In this document: positions 32,674 through 39,768 of the stretch, one piece after another | How positions within the stretch are numbered: position 1 is the stretch's first letter | How the letters are laid out: every line of letters starts with the position of its first letter | Assembly: GCA_003538135.1 (NCBI GenBank) | Contig: DPOR01000009.1 | Span: forward strand, 29,984-93,983 | Origin: Oscillospiraceae bacterium | Lineage (GTDB): Bacteria > Bacillota > Clostridia > Oscillospirales > Acutalibacteraceae | DNA: 64,000 nt | Reading direction: 5' to 3' | The notes under the pieces: model-generated | The model's input: the letters and a program-made list of their open reading frames with translations, nothing else | Databases searched by the model: none | Told to the model about the DNA's origin: nothing | Program-made: the position numbers and the translations under genes

Positions 32674-32937
32674 TTACTTGCTCTGCAGACGGATAACCTC
32701 GCTGAGCCTTGACGAGCAGTCCTTGCAAACACGCTTGCCCGCGAACTCGAAGGTGTCGTCTGACGAGCCGCAGAAAATGCAGCGCGCGGCATATTTGCGG
32801 ATGATTATCTGATCACCGTCCGCAAAGAGTTCCACCGCGTCTGCGTTGGGTTCAAGCGCCAGCCTGCGCCTGAAATCCTTCGGCAGCACGATGCGCCCGG
32901 TCTCGTCGATTTTTCTGACGATGCCCAATGATTCCAT
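32674..32937 (-). CDS. AbrB/SpoVT-type regulator with C-terminal zinc knuckle
   Basis: An 87-residue DNA-binding protein. Residues 1-50 are the swapped-hairpin AbrB fold: MESLGIVRKIDETGRIVLPKDFRRRLAL (the GRIVLPKxFR core), DAVELFADGDQIIIRKY. Residues 53-75 carry CIFCGSS and CKDCSS, a zinc knuckle, seen in a clostridial AbrB subgroup. AbrB-type proteins act as transition-state regulators. It has a consensus promoter with a small palindrome (CCATTTAATGG) just upstream of its -10, a possible autoregulation site. Confidence 0.88.
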   Translation of the reverse strand: MESLGIVRKIDETGRIVLPKDFRRRLALEPNADAVELFADGDQIIIRKYAARCIFCGSSDDTFEFAGKRVCKDCSSRLSEVIRLQSK

Positions 32938-32978
32938 TTTTTTAACCTCCCGAATACTCTAAACCCTATTTCGACTAT

Positions 32979-33007
32979 ATTATACCATTTAATGGCAATA
33001 CTGTCAA
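32979..33007 (-). promoter_or_regulatory. Consensus sigma-A promoter of the AbrB-like gene
   Basis: A perfect TTGACA and TATAAT (minus) with an exact 17-base spacer. The palindrome CCATTTAATGG (32985-32995) lies in the spacer next to the -10. Confidence 0.85.
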
Positions 33008-33105
33008 TGATTGAGATAAAGTTTTAGAGAAATCGCCGTAAAAAGGCAAAACGGTTCGATAAACGAAAAATATTGTTTTTAAAAGCTTTGTTTTTCCGTC
33101 GGCGG

Positions 33106-33135
33106 TTGACATTCCCGGCTTTTTGAACCTATAAT
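33106..33135 (+). promoter_or_regulatory. Sigma-A promoter of the sialidase-fold gene
   Basis: TTGACA at 33106-33111 and TATAAT at 33130-33135 with an 18-base spacer. Confidence 0.75.
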
Positions 33136-33170
33136 TATAGCAGTAAAAAAGTTAAGGTAAGGGATAAGCT

Positions 33171-34127
33171 TTGGAAAATATCAGGGAATTTATATTTGAA
33201 AACAAGCCGACAGCGAGCTGCCACGCATCAACTGTCCTGCCGCTTGCCGATGGCCGAGTCGTTGCCGCATGGTTTGCCGGCACCAAGGAGAGCGCGGACG
33301 ATGTCGACATATTGACAAGCGTGCGCGGCGAGAACGGCTGGAGCGAGCCCGTGAGGGTCAGCGCGGACGTGAAGGTTCCGCACTGGAACCCCGTGCTCTT
33401 TGAGCGCGAGGACGGAAAAATCATGCTCTTTTTCAAGGTCGGCAAGAAGATACCGATGTGGAAAACATATTTTTCGCTCTCCGATAACGGAGTCGATTGG
33501 ACTGAGCCCGCCGAGCTCGTGCCCGAAGATATCGGCGGCGGCAGAGGACCCGTCAAGAATAAGCCGATAAGGCTCGGAAGCGGCAGGGTAATAGCGCCCG
33601 CCTCGGATGAGAGAAACACGCTCTGGGTCTGCTTTGTTGATATCTCGGATGACGACTGCCGCACCTGGAAGCGGATGCGCACCGTGCCGACAAAGTCCCT
33701 GAGGGGCTTTTATGTTCCGATGATTCAGCCGACTCTGTGGCAGAGCGAGGACGGCGGCGTGCATATGCTGACAAGAACCTCGCGCGGCAGGATATACCGC
33801 AGCGATTCTTCCGATGAGGGCGAGACATGGTGTATGGCTTACCGCACGAAACTGCCCAATAACAACAGCGGCATCGACCTTGTCGGAGCCAAAAACGGGA
33901 AGCTTTACCTCGTGTGCAACCCGGTGAAGAAGAATTGGGGCAGCCGTTCGCCGCTCGATTTATTAGTCTCGGAAGACGGCGGAAAGACGTTCACCCGGCT
34001 CTTGCGCCTTGAGGACAGAGAGGGCGGCGAGTTCTCCTATCCCGCGATAACCGAGCGGGACGGAATATTGCACATAACCTATACCTACGACCGCGAGTAT
34101 ATCGCCTACAGACAGATAAAGCTGTGA
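33171..34127 (+). CDS. Sialidase-family (BNR) protein, no signal peptide
   Basis: A 318-residue six-bladed-propeller type protein of the sialidase/BNR_2 group. Features are an early CHASTVLPLADGRVVAAWFAGTKESADDVDI (the FxGxxE-like start seen in the cytoplasmic group), Asp-box-like repeats (SDNGVDWTEP, SEDGGKTF, SDEGETW) and a C-terminal YPAITERDGILHITYTYDR, typical of this BNR_2 group. It begins without a signal peptide, so it should act in the cytoplasm. Whether it cleaves sialic acid or another glycoside is undecided. Start TTG at 33171 follows AAGGTAAGGG. It is a single gene. Confidence 0.83.
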   Translation: MENIREFIFENKPTASCHASTVLPLADGRVVAAWFAGTKESADDVDILTSVRGENGWSEPVRVSADVKVPHWNPVLFEREDGKIMLFFKVGKKIPMWKTYFSLSDNGVDWTEPAELVPEDIGGGRGPVKNKPIRLGSGRVIAPASDERNTLWVCFVDISDDDCRTWKRMRTVPTKSLRGFYVPMIQPTLWQSEDGGVHMLTRTSRGRIYRSDSSDEGETWCMAYRTKLPNNNSGIDLVGAKNGKLYLVCNPVKKNWGSRSPLDLLVSEDGGKTFTRLLRLEDREGGEFSYPAITERDGILHITYTYDREYIAYRQIKL

Positions 34128-34130
34128 AAA

Positions 34131-34170
34131 AACCCCGGAGCTTTTTGAAAACTCCGGGGTTATATTTTTT
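34131..34170. terminator. Bidirectional terminator
   Basis: AACCCCGGAG at 34131-34140 pairs with CTCCGGGGTT at 34152-34161, with TATATTTTTT on plus and TTTTTTCAC on minus. It separates the sialidase-fold gene from gpmI. Confidence 0.85.
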
Positions 34171-35686
34171 ACTTCTCTATCAGGCTCTTGCCGGTCATCT
34201 GCGGAGGCTGCGGGAGATGCATTATCTCGAGCATGGTCGGTGCTATGTCGCCGAGCTTGCCGCCCTCGCGGAGCTTGCAGGGATAGCCGACAACAACGAA
34301 CGGAACGGGGTTCGTCGTGTGCGGGGTGAAGGGCTTGCCGTCGTCGCCTATCATGCGGTCGGCGTTGCCGTGGTCCGCTGTGATGAGCGTTACGCCGCCC
34401 TTGGACGCTACAAGGTCAACAAGTCTGCCCACGCAGGCGTCAACAGCCTCAACAGCCTTAACGGCCGCGTCGAACACGCCGGTGTGACCGACCATGTCGC
34501 AGTTTGCGAAGTTGAGGATTATCGCGTCGTAGATGTCCTCGTTTATCTTCTCAACGAGCGTGTCGGTGACTTCATATGCGCTCATCTCGGGCTTGAGGTC
34601 ATAGGTCGCAACGTCGGGGGAGTCGATGAGGATTCTGTCCTCGCCTTTATAGACTGTCTCTTCGCCACCGTTGAAGAAGAACGTGACATGGGCGTACTTT
34701 GTGAACTCGGCGATTCTCAGTTGGCGAAGTCCCGCCTTGCTGAACACCTCGCCCAGAGGCATGTCTATTCTCTCGGGCTTGAAAGCCACTTCGACGTTGG
34801 GCATATCCGCGTCATACTGGGTCATGCAGACATAAAAGACCTTCGGCTCCTTCTCGCGCTTGAAGCCGTCGAAAGCGGGGTCAACAAAGGCTCTTGTTAT
34901 CTCTCGCGCTCTGTCGGGGCGGAAGTTGAAGAAAATAATGCTGTCGCCGTCCTTGACGGGCTCGGCATCCTTGCTCACGCACGGGACGATAAACTCATCC
35001 GTCACGCCGTCCGAATAGGACTTCTCCATCATCTTTGCCGCGTCGTCGAATTTCGGAGCGTCAAGGCTCGTCATGGCGCGGTAGGTCTTTTCGACTCTGT
35101 CATACTTGCGCTCTCTGTCCATGGCGTAATAGCGTCCCTCGACGGTAGCTATCTTGCCTACGCCTATCTCCTTCATCTTCTGCTCAAGCTCCTCGATGAA
35201 GCCCTTGCCGGAGGTCGTGGAGACGTCGCGTCCGTCCATAAGGCAGTGGACAAAAACTTTCTCTATGCCGAAATCCTTAGCCATCTTAATCAGCGCATAG
35301 AGGTGGGTGTTGTGGCTGTGCACGCCGCCGTTTGAGAGCAGACCCGCAAGGTGGAGCGCGGAGCCGTTCTTTTTGCAGTTCTCCATGGCGTCGACGAGAG
35401 CGGGATTCTTGAAGAACGAGCCGTCCTCGATAGCCTTTGTTATGCGCACGAGCTCCTGATACACAACGCGGCCGGCGCCTATATTGGTGTGACCGACCTC
35501 GCTGTTGCCCATCTGTCCGTCGGGCAGACCGACATCAAGACCCGATGCGCCGATATATGTCATCGGATTTTCCGCGAATATTCTGTCAAGATTCGGTTTC
35601 TTCGCCGCGGCTATGGCGTTGCCGTAGGAGTCGGGGTTATTGCCGAAGCCGTCCATGATGCAAAGAAGCACAGGCTTTTTACTCAT
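34169..35686 (-). CDS. gpmI: 2,3-bisphosphoglycerate-independent phosphoglycerate mutase
   Basis: A 505-residue enzyme interconverting 3- and 2-phosphoglycerate in glycolysis. It belongs to the alkaline phosphatase superfamily with two Mn ions: CIMDGFGNNPDSYGNAI, the catalytic serine in GQMGNSEVGHTNIGAGR near residue 60, FFNFRPDRAREITRAF, ANCDMVGHTGVFDAAVKAVEAVD and ITADHGNADRM. Full length for the family. It is the last gene of the pgk-tpiA-gpmI operon. Confidence 0.97.
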   Translation of the reverse strand: MSKKPVLLCIMDGFGNNPDSYGNAIAAAKKPNLDRIFAENPMTYIGASGLDVGLPDGQMGNSEVGHTNIGAGRVVYQELVRITKAIEDGSFFKNPALVDAMENCKKNGSALHLAGLLSNGGVHSHNTHLYALIKMAKDFGIEKVFVHCLMDGRDVSTTSGKGFIEELEQKMKEIGVGKIATVEGRYYAMDRERKYDRVEKTYRAMTSLDAPKFDDAAKMMEKSYSDGVTDEFIVPCVSKDAEPVKDGDSIIFFNFRPDRAREITRAFVDPAFDGFKREKEPKVFYVCMTQYDADMPNVEVAFKPERIDMPLGEVFSKAGLRQLRIAEFTKYAHVTFFFNGGEETVYKGEDRILIDSPDVATYDLKPEMSAYEVTDTLVEKINEDIYDAIILNFANCDMVGHTGVFDAAVKAVEAVDACVGRLVDLVASKGGVTLITADHGNADRMIGDDGKPFTPHTTNPVPFVVVGYPCKLREGGKLGDIAPTMLEIMHLPQPPQMTGKSLIEK

Positions 35687-35705
35687 TTTAACTTTCCTTT
35701 CAATT

Positions 35706-35737
35706 ACCGCCGGTGCGGCGTATGACCGACCGGCGGC
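35706..35737 (-). promoter_or_regulatory. Intercistronic hairpin tpiA-gpmI
   Basis: ACCGCCGGT at 35706-35714 pairs with ACCGGCGG(C) at 35729-35737. No T tract follows on minus, so it is more likely an mRNA processing or stability element than a full terminator. Confidence 0.4.
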
Positions 35738-35746
35738 AAAGCTTGT

Positions 35747-36517
35747 TTATTTTGCGCTTGCGGCGTTGACTATAGCGGTGAACTTCTCGGCTACGAGCGA
35801 AGCTCCGCCGATAAGGCCGCCGTCAACATCGGGCTGAGCGAGCAGCTCCGCGGCGTTCTTGTCGTTCATCGAGCCGCCGTACTGGACAACAACTGCGTCC
35901 GCGGCGTCCTTGCCGTAAAGTCTCTCGATAAGAGAGCGGATAACGGCGCAGACCTCGTTGGCCTGCTCGGGAGTTGCGGTCTCGCCCGTGCCGATAGCCC
36001 AGACGGGCTCATAGGCGATGACGATGTTCTTGAGCTCCTCTGCGGATACTCCGCCGAGAGCTATCTCGGTCTGCGCGCAGACTATCTGAGAGGTTATGCC
36101 GTCCTTGCGCTCGGAGAGAACCTCGCCCACGCAGAGGATGACCTTGAGGCCCTCGTTGAGAGCTGCTCTGACGCGGTTGCGGACAGTGACGTCGGTCTCG
36201 CCGAAGTACTGTCTGCGCTCGCTGTGGCCGATGATAACATAGGGTACGCCTGCGGCCTTGAGCATTTTCGCGCTGACTTCGCCTGTGAAAGCGCCCTTCT
36301 CCGCCCAGTGGCAGTTCTCCGCGCCTATCTGTATGTTGCTGCCCTTTGCGGCCTCAAGAGCCGCATAGAGATCGATGTAGGGGACACAGCAGACTACCTC
36401 GCAGTCGGCGTCCTTGACAAGGGGCTTGAGAGCCTCTATGAGAGCGGTAGCCTCGGCGGGGGTGTTGTTCATTTTCCAGTTGCCCGCGATAACGGGTTTT
36501 CTGAGCTGCTTATTCAT
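35747..36517 (-). CDS. tpiA: Triosephosphate isomerase
   Basis: A 256-residue TIM barrel interconverting dihydroxyacetone phosphate and glyceraldehyde 3-phosphate. Catalytic residues are visible: Lys in AGNWKMNNT, His in YVIIGHSERRQYF, and Glu in AYEPVWAIGTGETATPEQ, followed by the phosphate-binding VQYGGSMNDKN and GGLIGGASL. Cotranscribed with pgk and gpmI. ATG follows AAGGAAG. Confidence 0.97.
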   Translation of the reverse strand: MNKQLRKPVIAGNWKMNNTPAEATALIEALKPLVKDADCEVVCCVPYIDLYAALEAAKGSNIQIGAENCHWAEKGAFTGEVSAKMLKAAGVPYVIIGHSERRQYFGETDVTVRNRVRAALNEGLKVILCVGEVLSERKDGITSQIVCAQTEIALGGVSAEELKNIVIAYEPVWAIGTGETATPEQANEVCAVIRSLIERLYGKDAADAVVVQYGGSMNDKNAAELLAQPDVDGGLIGGASLVAEKFTAIVNAASAK

Positions 36518-36536
36518 GCTGAAACTTCCTTTCTTC

Positions 36537-36568
36537 CTGAAAAATCCCGCGGGTTTGCCGCCCGCGGG
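36537..36568 (-). terminator. Intercistronic hairpin pgk-tpiA (partial terminator)
   Basis: CCCGCGGG occurs twice (36546-36553 and 36561-36568) and pairs with itself around a short loop, followed on minus by ATTTTTC. It may let only part of the transcription from pgk continue into tpiA. Confidence 0.5.
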
Positions 36569-36585
36569 CTGAAAATTGCGGATAA

Positions 36586-37776
36586 TTATTTATCGTTGAG
36601 CGCAGCGATGCCGGGCAGCTCCTTACCCTCGAGGAACTCGAGAGACGCGCCGCCGCCGGTGGAGATATGGCTCATCTTGTCGGCGAAGCCGAGCTTCTGA
36701 ACAGCCGCAGCGGAGTCGCCGCCGCCGATGATGGAGATAGCGCCGCTGTCGGCAACCGCGGTTGCAACGGCAATGGTGCCGCCTGCGAAGTGATCCCACT
36801 CGGAGACGCCCATCGGGCCGTTCCAGATAACGGTTCCGCTGCCCTTTATGGCGTTTGCGAACAGCTCGCGGGTCTTGGGGCCGATGTCCATGCCCATCCA
36901 GCCGTCCGGGAACTCGTCGGAGTTAATGGTCTTGTACTCGGCGTTCTCTGCGAACTCGTTGCTGATAACATTGTCAACGGGGAGAAGGAACTTAACGCCC
37001 TTATCCTCTGCCTTCTTCATCATTTCCTTGGCAAGCTCGACCTTGTCGGCCTCAAACAGGGAGGTGCCGACATGATAGCCCTTGGCGACGAAGAAAGTAT
37101 AGGCCATGCCGCCGCCGACGATGAGCACGTCGACCTTGTCGAGAAGATTGTTGATAACGCCGATTTTATCGGATACCTTTGCACCGCCGAGGATAGCGAC
37201 GAGGGGTCTCTTCGGATTCTCGAGAGCGCCGCCCATGAACTCGATCTCCTTCTGAATGAGGAAGCCGCAGACTGCCGGCAGATAGTCGGCAACGCCTGTT
37301 GTGGAGGAGTGAGCTCTGTGAGCCGAGCCGAAAGCGTCATTTACATAGATGTCCGCAAGGGAGGCGAGAGCCTTCGAGAATGCGGGGTCGTTCTTGGTCT
37401 CTTCCGCGTGGAAGCGGACGTTTTCAAGGAGCATGACTTCGCCGTCCTTGAGGTTTGCGGCAAGCTCTTTTGCGCTGTCGCCGATAACATCCTTAGCCAT
37501 CTTGACATCCTGACCGAGAAGCTCGGAAAGTCTTGCGGCTACGGGAGCAAGGGAGAACTCGGGCTTGAACTCGCCCTTCGGTCTGCCCAGATGTGAGCAA
37601 AGGATGACCTTTGCGTGATGATCGATAAGATATTTGATAGTGGGAAGGGAGGCAACGATTCTCTTGTCGGAGGTGATTTTGCCGTCCTGAAGCGGAACGT
37701 TGAAATCGCAGCGTACCAGCACTCTCTTGCCGGAAACGTCGATATCCTTAACTGACTTTTTGTTAAGTGCGCTCAT
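36586..37776 (-). CDS. pgk: Phosphoglycerate kinase
   Basis: A 396-residue two-domain kinase making ATP from 1,3-bisphosphoglycerate. Signatures are KRVLVRCDFNVPLQDGKI, the substrate-binding CSHLGRPKGEF and FGSAHRAHSSTTGVADYLP, the hinge and nucleotide site VAILGGAKVSDKIGV, and GPMGVSEWDHFAGGTIAVA with GGGDSAAAVQKLG. First gene of the glycolytic operon pgk-tpiA-gpmI. Unlike many Firmicutes, no gap or eno lies next to it. Confidence 0.97.
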   Translation of the reverse strand: MSALNKKSVKDIDVSGKRVLVRCDFNVPLQDGKITSDKRIVASLPTIKYLIDHHAKVILCSHLGRPKGEFKPEFSLAPVAARLSELLGQDVKMAKDVIGDSAKELAANLKDGEVMLLENVRFHAEETKNDPAFSKALASLADIYVNDAFGSAHRAHSSTTGVADYLPAVCGFLIQKEIEFMGGALENPKRPLVAILGGAKVSDKIGVINNLLDKVDVLIVGGGMAYTFFVAKGYHVGTSLFEADKVELAKEMMKKAEDKGVKFLLPVDNVISNEFAENAEYKTINSDEFPDGWMGMDIGPKTRELFANAIKGSGTVIWNGPMGVSEWDHFAGGTIAVATAVADSGAISIIGGGDSAAAVQKLGFADKMSHISTGGGASLEFLEGKELPGIAALNDK

Positions 37777-37832
37777 TTTGATCGTCCTTTCAAAAGTTGG
37801 ATTTGCAGCTTTTTACGCTTGCACCACTCATT

Positions 37833-37861
37833 ATTTTATAACATAAATGTGAATAATTCAA
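37833..37861 (-). promoter_or_regulatory. Sigma-A promoter of pgk-tpiA-gpmI
   Basis: TTGAAT and TAAAAT (minus) with a 17-base spacer, about 50 bases before the pgk start. Confidence 0.6.
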
Positions 37862-37939
37862 GTATTTGTATGTATGATACCGCGCAAAAAGCTCAATTAT
37901 CCCAAAATTTTTATCTTGTCTTTAAGAAGTCGGTTTTTC

Positions 37940-37968
37940 TTGACTTTATAAAGCTTATCTGATAAACT
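37940..37968 (+). promoter_or_regulatory. Sigma-A promoter of tRNA-Arg
   Basis: TTGACT at 37940-37945 and TAAACT at 37963-37968 with a 17-base spacer, 24 bases before the mature tRNA. Confidence 0.65.
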
Positions 37969-37992
37969 ATTGTGCGTTGAAAAGTACATATG

Positions 37993-38067
37993 CCTCCTTA
38001 GTTAAATGGATATAACAGCCCCCTCCTAAGGGGCAGTTGAGGGTTCGATTCCCCCAGGGGGTGCCAT
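37993..38067 (+). tRNA. tRNA-Arg (anticodon CCT)
   Basis: A cloverleaf can be drawn by hand: acceptor GCCTCCT/AGGGGGT (two G-U pairs), D stem GTTA/TAAC, anticodon stem GCCCC/GGGGC with loop CTCCTAA (anticodon CCT at 34-36), T loop TTCGATT and an encoded CCA end. The T stem has one A-C mismatch. It decodes AGG. A terminator hairpin follows at once, and its 3' half is duplicated at 39214. Confidence 0.9.
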
Positions 38068-38175
38068 GGAAAAAGCAGCCTAACGGCTGCTTTTTTCAAT
38101 GAAGCGCACCTGCGGTGCATGAAAAATGAAGTATGGCTTCGCCATATGAAGTTTGGCGGCGTCACGCCGAAAGCC
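38024..38175 (+). repeat. Direct repeat, left copy (tRNA-Arg 3' half plus flank)
   Basis: It begins inside the anticodon loop of tRNA-Arg. The first 46 bases (38024-38069) are identical to 39214-39259; similarity then continues with a few changes through the terminator and the palindromic flank (GCACC-TGC-GGTGC, TATGGC-TTC-GCCATA, GGCGGCGTCACGCC) to about 38175. Confidence 0.85.
38070..38097 (+). terminator. Terminator of tRNA-Arg
   Basis: AAAAAGCAGCC pairs with GGCTGCTTTTT around a TAAC loop, three bases after the CCA. A second copy of this terminator follows the duplicated tRNA end near 39260-39287. Confidence 0.8.
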
Positions 38176-39213
38176 TTGATTTTTCAAGGTTTTCGGCGTT
38201 ACTTTTTTTGTCGGGTGTCCTTGTATTTCTGCTCGGCTTCTTTACAGTGAACCTTCCGTTTTACTTAGGTTGCGGACTCCCCATCCCTTGAAAATCTTGC
38301 GAATCAAATTAGCAAGAAAACCCCGTTTTTGCTAATGAAAATCGACTTTCTGTTAATCGCTCGAAAAAACTTGCTGAAATTTTTGCTAATTGAAAAGTGT
38401 GCTTATAATAGTTCGACCTTGTTTTATCCAGTACCTTTTAATCCCTTTGTTATGCAGTGTTATCCTATCTCAAACCGCACATTTCACAAAGAGCCTATCC
38501 TTATATATAATGTGTAGAATTTTTCATATTTATGTGGTATAATCAATTAGCTAAATCGGAATTTGACGAGGTAAGTAATTATGGATGTGTGCAGTTTTAT
38601 TAAGGCTGTGTTGGCTCAAGATGAGAACACAATCAGAAGTTTTTTTCACAAAGATGCGTATGTGAATTGGCATTGTTCCAACGAGCACTTTACGGTCGAT
38701 GAGTTCATTATTGCAAACTGTGAATATCCAGGTGATTGGGATGGAACAGTTGAACGAGTTGAAGTGATAGGCGATTTATTCATCACGGTAACAAAAGTTT
38801 ATCCCCAGGATAGAAGTGTATATTTCCATGTGGTGTCATTCATAAGAACAGCAAATGATAAAATTACGTCAATGGATGAATACTGGGCTGATGATGGAAA
38901 TCCTCCACAATGGAGAATAGATAAGCACATAGGCACACCAATTATATAAATTCAAGTTTAGCGAAGTGAGTAAAATAAATAAAACTCGGTAACAGACCGA
39001 GGTACAAGCGATTAAATAAAGGCATCTTGTGGGAATATAACCGTTTCCCTAAATCCGAGCCCCTTGCTAATTCCCATCTAATGAAACGGTCGAAAACGGG
39101 GTAAAATCAGCAGTAATTCCGTAACACAGCTTAACACTCCAAGTGCGAAAAAACCTTGAAAATACGGGATTCTCGGGTACAGGAAGTGACTCCACAACTG
39201 AGTTTCGAGGTCA
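38176..39213. mobile_element. AT-rich insert between the tRNA-Arg repeats (probable remnant of an integrated element)
   Basis: The stretch between the two repeats is visibly more AT-rich than the rest of the window and holds a single credible gene (38581-38949). No integrase, excisionase or replication gene is present. The flanking duplicated tRNA end suggests site-specific insertion at tRNA-Arg followed by loss of the integration genes. The non-coding parts (38176-38580 and 38950-39213) show nothing else I can name. Confidence 0.5.
38581..38949 (+). CDS. NTF2/SnoaL-like small protein, probably acquired
   Basis: A 122-residue single-domain protein. Helix-start residues MDVCSFIKAVLAQDENTIRSFFHKDAYVNWHCSNEHFTVDEFI and the later strands GDLFITVTKVYPQDRSVYFHVVSFIRTANDKITSMDEYW fit the cone-shaped NTF2/SnoaL fold (short 'nuclear transport factor 2 family' proteins). 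The function is not predictable; the fold serves small-molecule binding or isomerase activity. Codon use is AT-rich compared with neighbouring genes, and it is bounded by the tRNA-Arg repeats, both consistent with horizontal transfer. ATG follows GAGGTAAG. Confidence 0.72.
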   Translation: MDVCSFIKAVLAQDENTIRSFFHKDAYVNWHCSNEHFTVDEFIIANCEYPGDWDGTVERVEVIGDLFITVTKVYPQDRSVYFHVVSFIRTANDKITSMDEYWADDGNPPQWRIDKHIGTPII

Positions 39214-39366
39214 CTCCTAAGGGGCAGTTGAGGGTTCGATTCCCCCAGGGGGTGCCATGAAAAAAGCAGCCGCCGGGCTGCTTTTTTCAATGAAGCGCAC
39301 ATGCGGTGCATGAAGAATGAAGTATGGCTTCGCCATATGAAGTTTGGCGGCGTCACGCCGAAAGCC
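39214..39366 (+). repeat. Direct repeat, right copy (tRNA-Arg 3' half plus flank)
   Basis: A copy of 38024-38175 displaced by 1190-1191 bases. It holds the last part of the tRNA from the anticodon loop to CCA, the terminator and the hairpin flank, but no tRNA 5' half, so it cannot make a tRNA. This is the usual signature of an att site made by tRNA-targeted integration. Confidence 0.85.
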
Positions 39367-39514
39367 CGCCGGCTTTCGTGATATTATATTCGCCGGTTAA
39401 ACTGCCGCAGGCAATATAACTATGCGAAGCATAATACCACTGTCCGAAGGATAATACAACTCGCCGTCAGGCGAATATAACTGAGGCGCACTTCATTACG
39501 GAGTGCGCCTCTCA
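39361..39514. repeat. Array of small hairpins
   Basis: Following the right repeat is a run of short units of about 20-24 bases, each a tiny palindrome in an 'AATATAACT/AATACAACT' frame: GCC-GCA-GGC, ATGC-GAA-GCAT, (A)TCC-GAA-GGA(T), CGCC-GTCA-GGCG, then a longer GAGGCGCACT/AGTGCGCCTC hairpin. The unit sequence varies but pairing is kept, so the structure rather than the sequence is conserved. Function unknown. Confidence 0.6.
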
Positions 39515-39573
39515 GGCTGCTTTTTTCAATGAAGCGCACCTGCTGTGTATGAATAATGAAGTATGGCTTCGCC
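39515..39573 (+). repeat. Third, partial copy of the tRNA-flank repeat
   Basis: It repeats GGCTGCTTTTTTCAATGAAG and the palindromic flank to GGCTTCGCC with a few changes, but lacks any tRNA sequence. Together with the two larger copies it points to repeated recombination at this locus. Confidence 0.7.
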
Positions 39574-39723
39574 AAAGCCGAGTACATGGCTGTCGGGTTT
39601 CTTAACCCTCCGGGCAGGCAACGGATAACCTCATGCCGGTTTTGAGTCCGTTAATTAATAAAAAGCTCGACACGTCCTCGTACTCCGTCAAACGGCCTTA
39701 ATTAATATAATAGATAATAACTT

Positions 39724-39768
39724 GCCCTCCTGCGGTTTTCTTCATTTTGACGCAGGAGGGCTTTTCTT
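39724..39768. terminator. Terminator-type hairpin at the end of asnB
   Basis: GCCCTCCTGCG at 39724-39734 pairs with CGCAGGAGGGC at 39751-39761. The better T tract (TTTTCTTATTTT) is on plus; on minus the stem follows the asnB stop but the tail is AAGTTATTATC. Confidence 0.6.

Noticed and set aside
34124..35335. 403-codon open frame on plus over gpmI
   Set aside because: Antisense to a certain gpmI gene; long antisense frames are common here because of the GC-rich codon bias.
38329..38517. 62-codon open frame in the AT-rich insert
   Set aside because: No ribosome-binding site and no protein-like composition; the adjacent 122-codon gene explains the region better.
39078..39356. Open frame of 92 codons on minus with HPLGESNPQLPLRSD
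   Set aside because: It is the reverse reading of the duplicated tRNA-Arg end and flank. The GESNPQ peptide is a known by-product of translating tRNA 3' ends; no ribosome-binding site.
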